Shown one piece after another: positions 35,804-45,234 of a stretch of DNA of 64,000 bases; position 1 is the stretch's first letter; each line of letters starts with the position of its first letter. The position numbers and the translations under genes were made by a program. Source of the stretch: CAYUQT01 sp964596165 (lineage in GTDB: Bacteria > Planctomycetota > Phycisphaerae > UBA1845 > JAFGLZ01); contig CAZQTW010000021.1 in the NCBI GenBank assembly GCA_964596165.1, positions 1 through 64,000 on the forward strand. Reading direction: 5' to 3'. The notes under the pieces are model-generated. The model was not told the origin of the DNA. It did not search any database and worked only from the letters and a program-made list of their open reading frames with translations.

Positions 35804-37813
35804 ATGGTTCGGGCGAGGTGTAGAGTGGATTCCGTGGATCGACGGCCATATTTGAGACCCGTTCTCGCGATCACCGTCTTCGCCGGTTCATTCGGCTGGC
35901 TGGCCAGCGGAATCCACGTGGTCGAGAACGCCGACAGTCCGCCTTTTCACATCGACGAATCGCACAAGCTGGCCGAGGCCTACTTCTGGCACCTTGCCTT
36001 TGAAAACCGTGACTTCTCGAACCCCGCATGGCAGGAAGACTTCTATGCCCGTACCAACCCGCCGGTAGCCAAATATATTTTCGGAGCTGCATTGGCGCTC
36101 ACCGGCCATCACGTCCGCGATCAGCAACTCCAGTTGGATTTCGAGCGGCATTGGAGGCAACCTAGAATCCTTCGGGCGAAGGTACCCGATGGCATGTTAT
36201 GTGTTGCCCGCTGGACCAGCACGTTGTTCGGTGCGGGTACCTGCACGCTCGTGTTCGTCATTGCCGCTCGCGTGGCCGGCAAGGTGGCGGGCCTTCTTGC
36301 CGTCTTGCTGGTCTTGCTGAACCCTCATTTCGAGTATTACTCGCGGCTGGGACTGACGGACTCGGTCTTGATGTTCTTCATGACGCTGATCGCACCGCTA
36401 ACGATGCGGATGGCAGGTATTGTGCGGAGGTTCTATGCGGGGGGGGAGACACCCGCTGGTTCTCTCGTGGCGGCGACGAACGACGCGGAATCAGGCCCTT
36501 CTCGACGCGGCTTCCGGACCAAGAACAACAGGATCGCTTTGCTCTCATTCCTTTCCGCCGCGACGACCGTCGCCCTGGCCGCGGGCACAAAGCTGTGCGG
36601 CGCGATGGCGTTTTTCGCATTTGTCCTTGGCGTGCTCCCGGCCTTCTTCAGCGGCGTCCACCGAGTCGGCTCCGCCGTTCTTAGGCGCGTCGCCGCCTGG
36701 TTGGCCGTTGCTTCTCTCACGGCGATTGTCGCGGGATTTGTATTCCTGATCATCAATCCGTACTACTGGCAGACACCCGCCCGTCGCCTGGCTGAGACGT
36801 TGAGGACGTACAGGGATTGGACGATCAAACAGCAGCTCGATCCGGGGGGCGGCCTGTTTGATTTCGGCCAGCGGATCTCGGCCGTCGGACATTTCTCGCT
36901 CCGCAGCGATCTGCTCCCCGCGGCGCAATACCTAGGTAAGCTGGGAACTTGGTTGACCGTCCTGGGGTTCCTCATCGGACTTACGTGGCTGACCGACCGG
37001 ACAATTCGCGGATTCACACTCGAAGTGAACACGTTGGCCGGAATCCCGTCCAAAGGACCGAGGGCGGGGAGCGGATCGAAGTCGTCCCCGGACGACGCGA
37101 GCGCGATGTTGTGGTGGATTCTCGTATACGTCGTCGTCACGATGATTGGGTTGCCTCTGTCATGGCGGCGGTATCTGCTTGTCCCCTATGTTCCGATCTG
37201 TGCGGCCGTTGCCGTCGGGTTCGTCCGGTTGCCGAAGGTATTTCGACACCTGGCGGTGTTCTTTCAGGGCAGGACAATGCCGGCTCGGCTGCCGGTCGTT
37301 GCAGGTGGAATACCGGTCGTCTTGGCCGCTTGGCTCGGGATGGTCATGACCGACCGGATCATCGATCCGGCGAAGCTGGAACCGGAGGTCATATCGGACA
37401 TCCCGCCATTTGCGCAACGCGAATACTATGAGTCTGCCCTTCGTCGCGACCCGGATGATCCGAGGACTCTTGAGATCTACGGCCGAGCTCTGTTGATGTG
37501 GCGTGAGTACGACGAGGCCATCCGCTGTCTGTCTGCCGCCGCGAAGTCGCTTGAGGCCGAGTTACAGATCGGGAACGCGGAGACAATTGTTCGGTATGCC
37601 CGTGTATCATATGATCTCGCCCGGGCCCGGCTGGGTCGCGGCAGGCCGGCCGCAGCGGCGGAAGCCCTTCGAAACCACATTGGGGCAATCCGGAACTTGC
37701 GCGACATGATGGTATCCGCGGATCCCAAGGTTCGAGAGGAATACGACCGGTTGATTTCCGAACGCGAGCGTTGGACGGCAGGGGAGACAACGATGCATCC
37801 CGCCGGTCATTGA
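35804..37813 (+). CDS. GT39-type membrane glycosyltransferase with C-terminal TPR-like tail
   Basis: About 669 residues. After the first membrane helix comes the acidic pair in HIDESHKLAEAYFWHL and the NPPVAKYIFGAAL motif found in ArnT/PMT-type transferases that use polyprenyl-phosphate sugar. Some ten hydrophobic segments follow (for example TCTLVFVIAARVAGKVAGLL and VASLTAIVAGFVFLIINPYY). The last ~130 residues (RRDPDDPRTLEIYGRALLMW) look like TPR repeats, an unusual addition. GTG 35825 with GAGGTG upstream is an equally likely start. It precedes a DPM1-like gene by 41 bp, the natural source of its lipid-linked donor. Confidence 0.78.
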   Translation: MVRARCRVDSVDRRPYLRPVLAITVFAGSFGWLASGIHVVENADSPPFHIDESHKLAEAYFWHLAFENRDFSNPAWQEDFYARTNPPVAKYIFGAALALTGHHVRDQQLQLDFERHWRQPRILRAKVPDGMLCVARWTSTLFGAGTCTLVFVIAARVAGKVAGLLAVLLVLLNPHFEYYSRLGLTDSVLMFFMTLIAPLTMRMAGIVRRFYAGGETPAGSLVAATNDAESGPSRRGFRTKNNRIALLSFLSAATTVALAAGTKLCGAMAFFAFVLGVLPAFFSGVHRVGSAVLRRVAAWLAVASLTAIVAGFVFLIINPYYWQTPARRLAETLRTYRDWTIKQQLDPGGGLFDFGQRISAVGHFSLRSDLLPAAQYLGKLGTWLTVLGFLIGLTWLTDRTIRGFTLEVNTLAGIPSKGPRAGSGSKSSPDDASAMLWWILVYVVVTMIGLPLSWRRYLLVPYVPICAAVAVGFVRLPKVFRHLAVFFQGRTMPARLPVVAGGIPVVLAAWLGMVMTDRIIDPAKLEPEVISDIPPFAQREYYESALRRDPDDPRTLEIYGRALLMWREYDEAIRCLSAAAKSLEAELQIGNAETIVRYARVSYDLARARLGRGRPAAAAEALRNHIGAIRNLRDMMVSADPKVREEYDRLISERERWTAGETTMHPAGH

Positions 37814-37854
37814 AGACGACAGGGACTTCGTGAGGCTGTGGGAGCTTAACACAG

Positions 37855-38601
37855 ATGGCTTATAAGGTGATTGTCGTCATGCCGGCGTACAACGCTGCGA
37901 ACACGTTGGAGCGTACGTTGGCCGACATCCCGCCGGACACGGTGGACGAGGTTATCGTTGTCGATGATTGCAGCAAGGACAACACGGTTGAAATCGCCCG
38001 CCGCTTGCCGGTCACACTGATCGAGCACAAGCACAACCTCGGTTACGGCGGCAATCAGAAGACGTGCTATGACGAGGCCCTCAAGCGGGGCGCCGACTAC
38101 GTCATCATGGTCCACCCCGACTACCAATACGATAGCCGCCTGGTACCACACTTCGTCGGGTTGCTCAGGCTCGGCGTCTGTGATGTCCTCCTGGGTAATC
38201 GCATCCGCACCCGGGCGGAAGCACTGGCCTGCGGCATGCCGGTGTATAAGTACGTCTCGAACCGGCTTCTGACGATCACGGAGAACGTCCTAACGGGTCA
38301 GAATCTGGGTGAATGGCACAGCGGCTACCGAGGCTATCGTCGCGAAGTGCTCGAGACGATTCCGTTCCATCGCAACAGCAATGACTTCGTCTTCGACACG
38401 CAGTTCCTTTTCCAAGCTGTTTACTTCGGTTTCAAGATCGGCGACGTACCGGTACCGGTGCGATACATGGATGAGGCGAGCAGCATCAGCTTTCGCCGCA
38501 GCGTGACGTACGGGCTCAGCACGCTCGGCGTCGCCGGCCGGTTCTGGGCGCATCGGCTGGGATTTAAGCGGAGTCCGCTCTTCATGCCGAAGGACAAATA
38601 G
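37855..38601 (+). CDS. Dolichyl-phosphate-mannose-synthase-like glycosyltransferase family 2
   Basis: 248 residues. KVIVVMPAYNAANTLERTL, VDEVIVVDDCSKDNTVEIA, HNLGYGGNQKTCYDEALKRG and YVIMVHPDYQYDSRLVPHF are the DPM1/polyprenol-phosphate glycosyltransferase core. EWHSGYRGYRREVLETIPF and the membrane-associated tail complete it. It would load a sugar on a polyprenyl phosphate at the inner membrane face. GGGAG precedes the ATG. It follows the GT39-type gene, which would use the product outside the membrane; together they could glycosylate protein or polysaccharide. Confidence 0.86.
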   Translation: MAYKVIVVMPAYNAANTLERTLADIPPDTVDEVIVVDDCSKDNTVEIARRLPVTLIEHKHNLGYGGNQKTCYDEALKRGADYVIMVHPDYQYDSRLVPHFVGLLRLGVCDVLLGNRIRTRAEALACGMPVYKYVSNRLLTITENVLTGQNLGEWHSGYRGYRREVLETIPFHRNSNDFVFDTQFLFQAVYFGFKIGDVPVPVRYMDEASSISFRRSVTYGLSTLGVAGRFWAHRLGFKRSPLFMPKDK

Positions 38602-38792
38602 ACCACCCTACGAGTCGACAAGTCCGAAGATCGACGGGGCGGTCGGAACACCGGGCTCAGGTGCGGGCGCGACGGGGTTTCCCCACGGAATCGCAAACGG
38701 GCGGATTCGTGATTTGCCATCAGGCTTTGGAACCCGGGCGTTCGAAGCGACCCACGCGAAGGGGAAAACGGAGCTCTGGGGGGTTCTTGAAT

Positions 38793-38814
38793 CGGCCGGC
38801 GAGGGCGCCGGCCG
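38793..38814. repeat. Perfect GC-rich hairpin between convergent genes
   Basis: CGGCCGGCG-AGGG-CGCCGGCCG is a 9-bp perfect stem with the same AGGG loop as the nifJ terminator. It lies in the 235-bp gap between the DPM1-like gene and the DegT gene. There is no T run on either side, so a REP-type repeat or a rho-assisted terminator are both possible. Confidence 0.4.
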
Positions 38815-38836
38815 CAACCCTCAGTCGCAGGCTGCG

Positions 38837-40120
38837 TCAGCGTCGGCCTTGCCTGGCCACCTTGCACATCGCCTGTCCGATCTTTGCGACGATCTCCTCA
38901 GGCACATCGGTCAAGGCCGGCATTCCGACGATGCGTGCGCAGATGTCCTCGGTCACCGGGAGCATGCCGGGCACGTATCCCAGGCCCTTGCCCGACTCGG
39001 GCCGGGTTGGGTCGTAGAAACACCCACCCAACTTGGTACGATCCGTCCGGTTGTACAGCGGCGCCAGATGCAGAAGCCCGTAGGTGAAGTTGAGTGAGGA
39101 GTATCGGTCGGCCGTCACCGGCGCCCCCTCTGCCCGACAGGCCTCGGCAAAGCGATCCCGGCTCATTCCCAGCACCCTGGGATCGATGACCCATTTGAAC
39201 TCCAAGTAACCACCGCGTGTCGCGCCCGGCAGCGGATCGACCACGCCGACGCCCGGTATGTCTCTGAGGACCGCGTTCAATATCTCATAGTTGCGGGTGC
39301 GGAGCCGGTTGAGCTCAGGCAGGCGTTTCAGATGTACCCGAGCGATCGCGGCCGCGTAAGGATGGGCACGGTACTTGGCCCCGAGGCTCATGTCGCCGAT
39401 GCCGGGAAACGTCGGACCGGCCTGTCCCTTATCGATCCGACCGAAATGGCCCAGGAGGAGCATTCGGTCGAACAGTTCGGCGTTGTTTGTAACCGCCACG
39501 CCGAGTTCGCCGCCGCTGACGGCCTTCTGCCCTTGCATGCTGAAACAACCGATGTCGCCGAACGAACCGACCATCCGACCTTTGTAGCTTGCGCCATGAG
39601 CGTGGCTGGCGTCCTCGATCAGCGACAGGCCGTGCTTGTCGGCAATGCCTCGCAGACGTTCCATGTCCGGCACGTTTCCCCAGACCTGCACGACGCAGAT
39701 GGCTCGGGTGCGGGGAGTGATTCTACGTTCCACGTCATCAGGATCGAGACACAGGGTCCGCGGATCGATCTCGGCGAAGACAGGCGTCGCGCTGCAGTGA
39801 AGCACCGGCGTCACACTCGCGTGCCATGTGTAGGCGGGCACGATCACCTCCGTGCCCGGACCGACACCGACGGCCACATAGGCACTGTGCAGCGTGCTGG
39901 TTCCGTTGCAGCACGCCAGGCCGTACGTCGTGCCGATGAACTCCGAGAACTCTCGCTCCAATTCGGCGATGACTCCGCCGCTGGGCACGCTGAGGATGCC
40001 CTGATCCATCAGTTCCCGAACGGCTTGCTTCTCGCGGTCGGTTATCTGGCTCCAACGGTCGACAACCGGCTCCGTCAACACGGGTGTGCCGCCTTCAATC
40101 GCCAACGTGTCGCCACTCAT
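38837..40120 (-). CDS. DegT/DnrJ/EryC1/StrS-family PLP aminotransferase
   Basis: 427 residues of the sugar aminotransferase/AHBA-synthase family. The PLP lysine is Lys199 in GCFSMQGQKAVSGGELG; IEDASHAHGASYKG, VIVPAYTWHASVTPV and CCNGTSTLHSAY are other blocks. It uses PLP and glutamate to aminate a keto-sugar or a related ketone. The ATG at 40120 is preferred since GGAGG of the in-frame GTG codon region lies 7 bases before it. Last in a group with comEC and a kinase. The HWG/DNY blocks differ from the simple sugar type and recall the AHBA branch. Confidence 0.84.
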   Translation of the reverse strand: MSGDTLAIEGGTPVLTEPVVDRWSQITDREKQAVRELMDQGILSVPSGGVIAELEREFSEFIGTTYGLACCNGTSTLHSAYVAVGVGPGTEVIVPAYTWHASVTPVLHCSATPVFAEIDPRTLCLDPDDVERRITPRTRAICVVQVWGNVPDMERLRGIADKHGLSLIEDASHAHGASYKGRMVGSFGDIGCFSMQGQKAVSGGELGVAVTNNAELFDRMLLLGHFGRIDKGQAGPTFPGIGDMSLGAKYRAHPYAAAIARVHLKRLPELNRLRTRNYEILNAVLRDIPGVGVVDPLPGATRGGYLEFKWVIDPRVLGMSRDRFAEACRAEGAPVTADRYSSLNFTYGLLHLAPLYNRTDRTKLGGCFYDPTRPESGKGLGYVPGMLPVTEDICARIVGMPALTDVPEEIVAKIGQAMCKVARQGRR

Positions 40121-40141
40121 TGGGGCCTCCACACAAACAGG

Positions 40142-41206
40142 TTACCGCGATCTCTGATCCGTATACCCCCACGGCCATTTTTTCTCCTCCAGCGACGTCC
40201 AGCTTGCCTGCAAATCATCGGCCAGGATGGCGAGCTTCTGATCGTCCGGAACCTTGCGCATCGCACGGATGCGGCAGCAGAACCACGTCTCCGCCACCAT
40301 GGCAGGCAACAAGCGTTTCTCCGCGGCGGTCAGGCGAACCGACTCACCATACGCATCGAGAAGCGCCTCCGTCGAGCGATCGTCGGCGACCCAATCCTGG
40401 GCAAGCGACCACATGCTGTCAGGGTCCAGCGGCTTCTTGCGTCGTCCGGCGAACCAGATCAGCGCACGGGCCAGGTCGTGGATCCGGGGTTGGCGATCCG
40501 TCCAATCGAAATCGAAGATCCCCCCCACCGTTCGGTCCCGGTACATGATGTTCGACCATGTATAGTCACCGTGAATGATGCAATGAGGCAATCGCTCGAC
40601 CTCGACGTCCGGCAGGGCTTCCACGATACGGTTGCTGAACGCCAGCATTCGCTCGGCGAAGGGACGAAGCGGTCCATTCGCGGCCGGTGTCCTCAGAAAC
40701 GCCGCCAGGGTGGCCCGATTTGCACCCATGTGGAACTCCCGGCGCCAGTACTTGTGGCCGTCGGGTATGAAGCCCTCCGTCGCTCGATGCAGCCTGCCGA
40801 GTTGGCGGCCCGCATCGGCGATCTGTTCGAGATCATCCTGATCCATGATCCTCAGGCCCTCGATGAACGGTGAGATCTCGAACGTTGCCTCATTGACACG
40901 GACGTAGGTCTTGCCCTGACGGGTCTTTAGCGGCTCGACCACAGGCAAACCCGATAGGGCCAATTGCCGGATGACACTGTGATCGAAGCGTACCACGGGT
41001 TCCGGGCAAAACTCGGCGCGGCGTTTGCGCAACAGAAAACGCCCTGACTCGCCGTGGGCGCCGAAGGTCACCTTCGGGGCAGCCGTCCCCCCCGCCGGGA
41101 CAGGTGTGCCATGCAGTTGTAGGCCATATTCCGCCAGGACCGACCGGACGGTCTGTTCCGACAAGGCATACGGATCCATGAAGGTGGAAGCAGATTTGCT
41201 AGTCAT
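40142..41206 (-). CDS. Aminoglycoside/choline-kinase-like small-molecule phosphotransferase
   Basis: About 354 residues. APH-type kinase fold: catalytic loop HCIIHGDYTWSNIMYRDR with HGD and the Asn ligand, then the Mg site GGIFDFDWTDRQP. N-terminal lobe includes GRFLLRKRRAEFCPEPVVRF. Relatives phosphorylate choline, homoserine, fructosamine, spectinomycin or CotS-like substrates, so the target is open. The ATG at 41206 overlaps the comEC stop by 8 bases (ATGACTAG); 41215 and 41179 are other possible starts. It is 21 bp before the aminotransferase gene, suggesting one transcript. Confidence 0.75.
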   Translation of the reverse strand: MTSKSASTFMDPYALSEQTVRSVLAEYGLQLHGTPVPAGGTAAPKVTFGAHGESGRFLLRKRRAEFCPEPVVRFDHSVIRQLALSGLPVVEPLKTRQGKTYVRVNEATFEISPFIEGLRIMDQDDLEQIADAGRQLGRLHRATEGFIPDGHKYWRREFHMGANRATLAAFLRTPAANGPLRPFAERMLAFSNRIVEALPDVEVERLPHCIIHGDYTWSNIMYRDRTVGGIFDFDWTDRQPRIHDLARALIWFAGRRKKPLDPDSMWSLAQDWVADDRSTEALLDAYGESVRLTAAEKRLLPAMVAETWFCCRIRAMRKVPDDQKLAILADDLQASWTSLEEKKWPWGYTDQRSR

Positions 41207-43715
41207 CTTCTGACTCATCCCCACGAGGTCCGCCATCGGGGCCCGCCAACGGCGTGCGAACGATCACGCCGGTCTTTCGAATAGTCACCTCGATGGCCGC
41301 ATCCCGCGAGGTGTCGTAATACTGGCGTGTGCCGACCAAGGATTCAATGGGTCGCCGACCCCCAGCGGCCTTTCGTCCTCCAGACCGGATGACTATCGAC
41401 GGATCGACAGCGGCGATGAAGTCGGCGGTTGTCTTTTCCACGCTCCCATGATGCGGCAGCAGCAGGACATCGCTCTTCAGCCCTCCCTCGGCGATCAGGC
41501 GCCGTTGGGGTTGGGACTCGATGTCACCGCAAATCATGATCGATTTCGAACCGTAGCGAATGCGCAGCACGGTGGAACAGTTGTTGGCCGATCGGTCGGC
41601 TGAATGGTCTTTCGGAGGCCAGAGCACCTCAACGGAAGCGGGTACGGCTTCGGCGATCCGGTCGCCCCGCCCGACGTGTCTGACCGGAATTCCTCTTCGG
41701 TTCAACTCATCGAGCAAAAATCGAGCCGGCCCGTGGGGCGGAGATAGTCTCTCGAAGTGGGGGTTAAGAATGACCTCGTCAAGGCCGAAGTGATCCGCGA
41801 TCGACAGCAGTCCGCTGAAGTGGTCGAGGTTTGGGTGGCTGACGACGGCGGTGCTTACCCGTCCGGCCCCCAGGTTGCGCAGCGCCGGAACGGCGACCGA
41901 CTCGCCGGCGTCAAACCCAGATCGCGTGCCGGCATCACAAACCCAGAAGGTCTTTCCGGGAAACCGTGCCACGACGGCTTGACCGTCGCCGACCGACAGT
42001 ACCCATATCCTGAGATCGTCCGAATCAGAGAAGACGCCCGACGCCCAGACAAAGACGCCTATCGTCGCGACAGCGGTGATCGCAACGGACCACCTGCGCC
42101 GCGCCCGAATCGAGTGAAGCCCGACAAGACCCGCCAGCCATCCAAACCAAACCGCAAGGCACCACCACGGCGGCGAGCGACATTCGACAGCCACCCCGGG
42201 AATCCTATCGAGCCATGAAACCATCCAGATGAGAAGCTCAGACAGCCACGCCAGCACCGGTCCCATGACAGATGATGTGATAGGCAAGATTGCCGCCAGC
42301 AGGACCTTCACAAACCCCAGGATGACCAGCAGACTGACGATCGGCCAGATCAGGAGTGAATTGAGCCATCCCCACGGACTTACCCTGCCGAAGTGATATG
42401 CGGTGATCGCCGAACCGACCAGCCAAGCTGTTACGGAGGTCGCGAGAAAGACGAGGAGCCCCGTTGTAAGCCGCTCAAGCACGTCCCGCCACCACGGCAC
42501 ATGGGACGGCCGATCCAGGAGCTCGTCTGGGACACCCCGCAGCCGTCGGCGGAGCCCCTGGAGAACGCGAAGAACGAAGGGACACAAGGTGAACAGACTG
42601 AAGACAATTCCGAAGGAAAGCTGAAAATCCGCCGCGAACAGGTCACAGGGACGCCACACGAGCAGCACAACCAGTGCGGCCGCCAACCAGTTGAACGGAG
42701 AGGTGGGACGCCTGAGTCCCACGGCGATGCATGCCAGACCGTACATGATCCCGGTTCGCAGGATCGGAACGCACGGCTCGGCCACCAGTACGTACGCCGC
42801 CACAATCGCGAGAACCAAGGCGGAGGCGCCCGGCCGACTGAGGCCGCAGGCCCCTCCGACCCACCAGACGAACAAGGCAAGCACGCCCATGTGGGTTCCA
42901 CTCACGCTAAGAAAATGGACCGTCCCCGTACGGACAAAGGCTTGGTTGATCTCCTCGGCGATGGCCCCGCGTTGACCCAACACCAGGGTGTCGAGGAGCG
43001 TGGCGGTCTCGTCCTCGTTTCCGACGTCGTCGCGCATGAGTCTCAGCGTCTGAAGTCTGAGGCGGTCAACGAACCCGCGGTTTGCCTCACGCGCGCGCTG
43101 ATTGCCACACCGCGACACAGCGGCGGAATGTTTCACGGACATGGCAACGAGAATACCCTTGCGACGCAGATGTCCGGACCAATCAAATTGCCCGGGATTC
43201 CGAGGCGGCGTCGGCCTGTAGATGTGTCCGATCATGCGGATTCGATCACCGATCTTCACGTGCATTGCGGGCTCGTGCACCCGTGCTTGAACCAGCCCGG
43301 TTACGGGAATCGGAGCGGTGGTTCCCTTGATTTCCTCAGCTTGCAGGAGGAAACGGGTACGCATGCGTCCGGGCATCCAGCGTTCGAACGGACCGGCACG
43401 AACCTCGCCGACGATCGGATCGGACACCACGGTACCGGTAACGGTTGCGATGACCGGTTCATTGGCCGTGTATCGCACAATGTGATTGGCGGGGACGCGC
43501 CGAAGGGCATTGTGATGCAGCATGGCGCCCAATGCGGCCGAGGTCAGGCAAACGGCGACGACTCGCGGCGCTGCAAACCGACTGCCGACAATTAACACCA
43601 CAATACCAAGGGTAAGACCTACCCCGGCATGGGTCTGCGTCAATACGATGAGGTAATCCAGAATGATACCGACCATCAATCCCAATGCGACAGGCAGAAG
43701 CGGCGCGGGAGGCAT
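41199..43715 (-). CDS. comEC: ComEC/Rec2 DNA-uptake channel with metallo-beta-lactamase-like domain
   Basis: About 838 residues. After an N-terminal hydrophobic pair (LLPVALGLMVGIILDYLIVL) comes the ComEC N-terminal domain, then the competence domain with ten or so helices (HFLSVSGTHMGVLALFVWW, CVPILRTGIMYGLACIAVGL, SFNWL). The C-terminal third is a metallo-beta-lactamase-like fold: VVSHPNLDHFSGLL and DVLLLPHHGSVEKT. In competent bacteria ComEC moves single-stranded DNA across the inner membrane. No comEA or other com gene is near. The start is uncertain: ATG 43715 lacks a good binding site, GTG 43727 and ATG 43841 are open alternatives. It leads an overlap group with the kinase. Confidence 0.87.
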   Translation of the reverse strand: MPPAPLLPVALGLMVGIILDYLIVLTQTHAGVGLTLGIVVLIVGSRFAAPRVVAVCLTSAALGAMLHHNALRRVPANHIVRYTANEPVIATVTGTVVSDPIVGEVRAGPFERWMPGRMRTRFLLQAEEIKGTTAPIPVTGLVQARVHEPAMHVKIGDRIRMIGHIYRPTPPRNPGQFDWSGHLRRKGILVAMSVKHSAAVSRCGNQRAREANRGFVDRLRLQTLRLMRDDVGNEDETATLLDTLVLGQRGAIAEEINQAFVRTGTVHFLSVSGTHMGVLALFVWWVGGACGLSRPGASALVLAIVAAYVLVAEPCVPILRTGIMYGLACIAVGLRRPTSPFNWLAAALVVLLVWRPCDLFAADFQLSFGIVFSLFTLCPFVLRVLQGLRRRLRGVPDELLDRPSHVPWWRDVLERLTTGLLVFLATSVTAWLVGSAITAYHFGRVSPWGWLNSLLIWPIVSLLVILGFVKVLLAAILPITSSVMGPVLAWLSELLIWMVSWLDRIPGVAVECRSPPWWCLAVWFGWLAGLVGLHSIRARRRWSVAITAVATIGVFVWASGVFSDSDDLRIWVLSVGDGQAVVARFPGKTFWVCDAGTRSGFDAGESVAVPALRNLGAGRVSTAVVSHPNLDHFSGLLSIADHFGLDEVILNPHFERLSPPHGPARFLLDELNRRGIPVRHVGRGDRIAEAVPASVEVLWPPKDHSADRSANNCSTVLRIRYGSKSIMICGDIESQPQRRLIAEGGLKSDVLLLPHHGSVEKTTADFIAAVDPSIVIRSGGRKAAGGRRPIESLVGTRQYYDTSRDAAIEVTIRKTGVIVRTPLAGPDGGPRGDESEDD

Positions 43716-43977
43716 ACGGCGACGCACGGAAGAGTCTACGACATGGGATCCACCGGGGTATGTCGCACTCACAGATGTCGAATATAGGCGGACGCCCAAT
43801 TCCGGGCAACCACGCCGAGCGAGAAACCCGCACGGGCGCACCGGGATTTATTCCCCATTCGCTGACCAACGGAAACATGCGTGAGCCCGCGGCTGGGAAC
43901 TCCGGCTCGAACAGACCAACCGACGCTTGCCCATGGTCGCGACTCTGATTGTCGGCGAAAGAGGCGTACCCGCTCGA

Positions 43978-45000
43978 CTAGAGTTCGCGCCCAACCGCCA
44001 CGGCAATGGTCTGTAGCTCGCGCATCAGCTTACCGAAGGCGGCGGGCGTAATCGATTGCGCGCCGTCGGTGAGCGCGTGTTGCGGGTCGGGATGGACCTC
44101 GATGATCAGGCCGTCCGCCCCGCAGGCCACCGCCGCTTTGCTCATGGGAGCAACCATGTAGGCATGGCCGGTACCGTGCGACGGGTCCACGACGATGGGC
44201 AAATGGCTTTCCTGCTTGATCGCCGGGACAATCGACAGGGCCAGCGTGTTGCGCACATAGTCTTCGTGTGTTCGAATGCCTCGCTCGCACAGTATGACCT
44301 TGTTGTTGCCGGCGCGGATGATGTACTCGGCGGCAAGGAGGAATTCCTCCAACGTCGCGCTCATGCCGCGCTTGAGCAGCACGGTTCGATCCGTGCGGCC
44401 GACGGCTTCGAGTAGATTGAAGTTGTGCATGTTCCGCGTGCCGATTTGAAGCACGTCGGCGTATTGAGCGATCAGTTCAACCTGATCCGTGCTCATGACC
44501 TCCGTGACGATGGCCAAACCCGTCTGATCGCGGGCCTCGGCCAGGATCTCCAGTCCCTTCTCGCCGAGCCCCTGGAAGCTGTACGGATTTGTTCGGGGTT
44601 TGAAGGCCCCGCCTCGCAGGCCCACGGCTCCCGCCTCGGAGACGGCGTGGGCGGTTTCCAGAAGCTGCGCCCGATCCTCGACGCTGCAGGGACCCGCGAT
44701 CACGCCGACCTTGTTGCCGCCGATGGTCGCGCCTTTGCTGCCGTCGAGCGGAATTTCGGTGGGATCGACCTTCACCTCCTTGCTGGCCAGCTTGAACGGC
44801 GCCAGGATCGGGACGCATCGCTCGACCATCGGCGCCAGCTCGATGGTACTTTTGTCGAGTTGACGCTTGTCTCCGATGGCGGCCACGACTGTGCGATCGG
44901 TTCCGACGATCACGTGATCGGTAAGCCCCATTTCGCGAATCAGTTTGACAACGTATTCCACGTGCTCCGGCCTACAGCCGGGTCGCATGACCACGACCAT
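43978..45000 (-). CDS. aroF: 3-deoxy-7-phosphoheptulonate synthase (DAHP synthase, KDPS-like type)
   Basis: 340 residues. First step of aromatic amino acid biosynthesis: phosphoenolpyruvate plus erythrose-4-phosphate gives DAHP. The N-terminal ~75 residues are the regulatory ferredoxin-like domain of the AroF/AroG type I-beta class (MVVVMRPGCRPEHVEYVVKL). Catalytic blocks: GVIAGPCSVEDRAQLLETA, LRGGAFKPRTNPYSFQGLG and VVDPSHGTGHAYMVAPM, with the Cys, His, Glu and Asp metal ligands. GGAGGAG lies 7 bases before the ATG at 45000; a longer frame to 45216 contains only Arg/Pro-rich, unrelated sequence. No other aro gene is near. Confidence 0.92.
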   Translation of the reverse strand: MVVVMRPGCRPEHVEYVVKLIREMGLTDHVIVGTDRTVVAAIGDKRQLDKSTIELAPMVERCVPILAPFKLASKEVKVDPTEIPLDGSKGATIGGNKVGVIAGPCSVEDRAQLLETAHAVSEAGAVGLRGGAFKPRTNPYSFQGLGEKGLEILAEARDQTGLAIVTEVMSTDQVELIAQYADVLQIGTRNMHNFNLLEAVGRTDRTVLLKRGMSATLEEFLLAAEYIIRAGNNKVILCERGIRTHEDYVRNTLALSIVPAIKQESHLPIVVDPSHGTGHAYMVAPMSKAAVACGADGLIIEVHPDPQHALTDGAQSITPAAFGKLMRELQTIAVAVGREL

Positions 45001-45234
45001 GTTCAGCTCCTCCATCTGGCCTTGACTGACCAGGTGACTCTTCACGAAGTCCGACAAAACGGAATACGCCGCCGGGAGCGGCCGGTAATAGACGAATGCC
45101 CAACGCCCAAACAGCCACCGCCGGCGAAACGCCACCGGCGGCCTCGGCGTGGACAACGGTATCCATCGATCCCCGGTCTGTAACGTTGGTGTCATGGCAC
45201 CCCTCACGCCGGTCAATCGGAGGGCACGCCCCCG

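Noticed and set aside
38602..38836. Small reverse frame in the gap after the DPM1-like gene
   Set aside because: It covers the hairpin repeat, lacks a binding site and reads as Pro/Arg-rich noise.
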